Source: Chloroflexi bacterium RBG_16_48_8 (lineage in GTDB: Bacteria; Chloroflexota; Anaerolineae; Anaerolineales; E44-bin32). Taken from it: a stretch of DNA of 6,336 nucleotides. Under the pieces are notes generated by a model. The model searched no databases, was not told where the DNA came from, and worked only from the letters and a program-made list of their open reading frames with translations. The position numbers were made by a program, and so were the translations under genes. Below are positions 5,234-6,336 of this stretch, one piece after another (the stretch's first letter is position 1; every line of letters starts with the position of its first letter). The stretch is taken from assembly GCA_001795115.1 (NCBI GenBank), contig MGNI01000216.1, forward strand, positions 6,032-12,367. Direction: 5' to 3'.

Positions 5234-6336
5234 TTAGATCAACGCCTCCACCAATCGCCACACTTGGGCCACGAAAAAGGTCAGGACAAATCCCATTCCT
5301 AAAGGTAGAAGGCCAGAGACAGCGGTCCATTTCAAGCTGCCGGTCTCCTTGTAGATGGTGTAGAGCGTTGTGCTGCAGGGGTTATGAACCAAACTGAAGA
5401 GCATCAGGTTGATTCCTGTCAGTAAGGTCCACCCCCCAGCCGTGAGGATGGCTAAAGTTCTCGCCTCAGATTCGAGCTCAAACATCACACCCGCTCCCTC
5501 ACCAACACCATGCATGCCCGTGATGAGTACTGTTAGCATGAGGGTTGTAGGGATAACGATCTCATTGGCGGGGATGGCCACGATGTATGCCACCAAGAGA
5601 ACTCCGTTAAGGCCCAGCAGGATGGCGAAGGGATCCAGGAAGCGGATCAAGTGCTCGGCAATGCTGATCCCATCAATGGTGATATTAGCGCTGAGCCAGA
5701 TTACTGCTCCGGCGGGCAAGGCGAAGACCAACGCCCGCCAAAGAACAAAAACGGTGCGGTCGATGATGGAGGTGTAGATGGTTTGCCAGATGCGTGGAGG
5801 TCGATAGGGGGGTAGCTCTAGATTGAAGATGGAAACCTCGCCCTTGAGCCAGGTACGTGAAAGCAACCAACTGACGACGAAGGTGAAAAGAACTCCCAAA
5901 ATAGCTACGCCGACTACGGTGAGCGCGGAGATGAGCCCCCCTATATAGGGAGGGACTAGCGCGCCCACAAAGATGGTGGCAACGAGGATCTGCGTCGGCC
6001 ATCGGCCGTTGCAGAGGGCAAAGTTGTTGGTGATGATGGCGATCAATCTCTCTCGGGGGCTGTCGATGATACGTGTGGCGATCACGCCGGCCGCATTGCA
6101 TCCAAATCCCATCATCATGCTTAAGGCTTGCTTGCCGTGGGCGCCGGAATTCTTGAAGACCCTATCCAGATTAAAGGCTACCCGAGGTAGGTAACCGAAG
6201 TCTTCCAGGAGTGTGAACAGAGGGAAAAAGATTGCCATGGGTGGTAGCATGACACTGATTACCCAGGCTGTAGCCAGGTACATCCCGTCGATGAGAACCC
6301 CGCTCAACCACCAGGGGATGCCAATGTTGGCTGCAC
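5234..6336 (-). CDS. feoB: Ferrous iron transporter FeoB, C-terminal membrane half (5' end outside window)
   Basis: FeoB imports Fe(II) across the inner membrane; an N-terminal GTPase domain drives or gates a C-terminal membrane domain. Only the membrane domain is here: 366 residues of a family usually around 650-780 long. The frame stays open to the window edge (AANIGIPWW before the TTG at 6307), so that TTG is not a start. Recognisable family blocks are LPPMAIFFPLFTLLEDFGYLP with RVAFNLD, the first Gate-region motif GFGCN with its cysteine at 6098-6100, RIIDSPRERLIAI, TNNFALCNGRWPT, and the C-terminal HNPCSTTLYTI with its cysteine at 5375-5377, followed by KETGSLKW. The GFGCNAAG and NNFxxCNGRxPT wording belongs to the FeoB branch common in Firmicutes rather than the E. 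coli type (GFGCNVPA). No FeoA or FeoC follows. The gene reads towards satD but is separated from it by satD's own promoter. Confidence 0.95.
   Translation of the reverse strand, partial: AANIGIPWWLSGVLIDGMYLATAWVISVMLPPMAIFFPLFTLLEDFGYLPRVAFNLDRVFKNSGAHGKQALSMMMGFGCNAAGVIATRIIDSPRERLIAIITNNFALCNGRWPTQILVATIFVGALVPPYIGGLISALTVVGVAILGVLFTFVVSWLLSRTWLKGEVSIFNLELPPYRPPRIWQTIYTSIIDRTVFVLWRALVFALPAGAVIWLSANITIDGISIAEHLIRFLDPFAILLGLNGVLLVAYIVAIPANEIVIPTTLMLTVLITGMHGVGEGAGVMFELESEARTLAILTAGGWTLLTGINLMLFSLVHNPCSTTLYTIYKETGSLKWTAVSGLLPLGMGFVLTFFVAQVWRLVEALI

Noticed and set aside
5685..6101. Arg/His-rich open frame in another minus frame inside feoB
   Set aside because: The composition is that of an out-of-frame reading of a membrane-protein gene; the feoB frame carries all conserved motifs across this stretch.

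Overview
The window is bacterial chromosome of roughly balanced base composition and looks like part of an environmental genome. The phosphate-regulation genes and the style of the metallophosphoesterase and FeoB proteins recall Chloroflexota (Anaerolineae-like) or similar deep-branching groups. This placement is a low-confidence impression, because no rRNA or other marker gene is present.

Left part (1-3258, + strand): a phosphate-response locus. It opens inside pstB, the ATPase of the Pst phosphate importer, whose start lies before the window. Next comes a calcineurin-like metallophosphoesterase of the type that carries YEDRP before a final GHTH box. Here it stops early, has no GHTH and has Asp in place of the histidine of GNHD. 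A PhoB-type response regulator and a PhoR-type histidine kinase follow, with no gap between their coding sequences. The regulator has a perfect TATAAT placed so that transcription could begin at its ATG, suggesting a leaderless mRNA. No phoU is present here.

Middle part (3259-5012, - strand): a two-gene cassette transcribed towards the phosphate genes. The first gene encodes a SatD-family protein, which combines a nucleotidyl-cyclase-like N-terminal half with a C-terminal helix-turn-helix. The second encodes a DUF3307 membrane protein with three intramembrane His/Asp pairs. Each gene has the same 47-bp control element 24-25 bp before its ATG. The element is two 18-bp palindromes of the form ACAAGN-N6-NCTTGT, set exactly 29 bp apart. 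Upstream of satD, a good sigma-70-like promoter is threaded through these palindromes. The simplest reading is a self-regulated module in which a soluble, possibly nucleotide-binding, DNA-binding protein and a membrane partner are controlled by the same factor, perhaps SatD itself. This is the most interesting and least described part of the window.

Right part (5013-6336, - strand): 221 bp with no gene, then the C-terminal membrane half of a FeoB ferrous-iron transporter. Its GTPase domain lies beyond the window edge.
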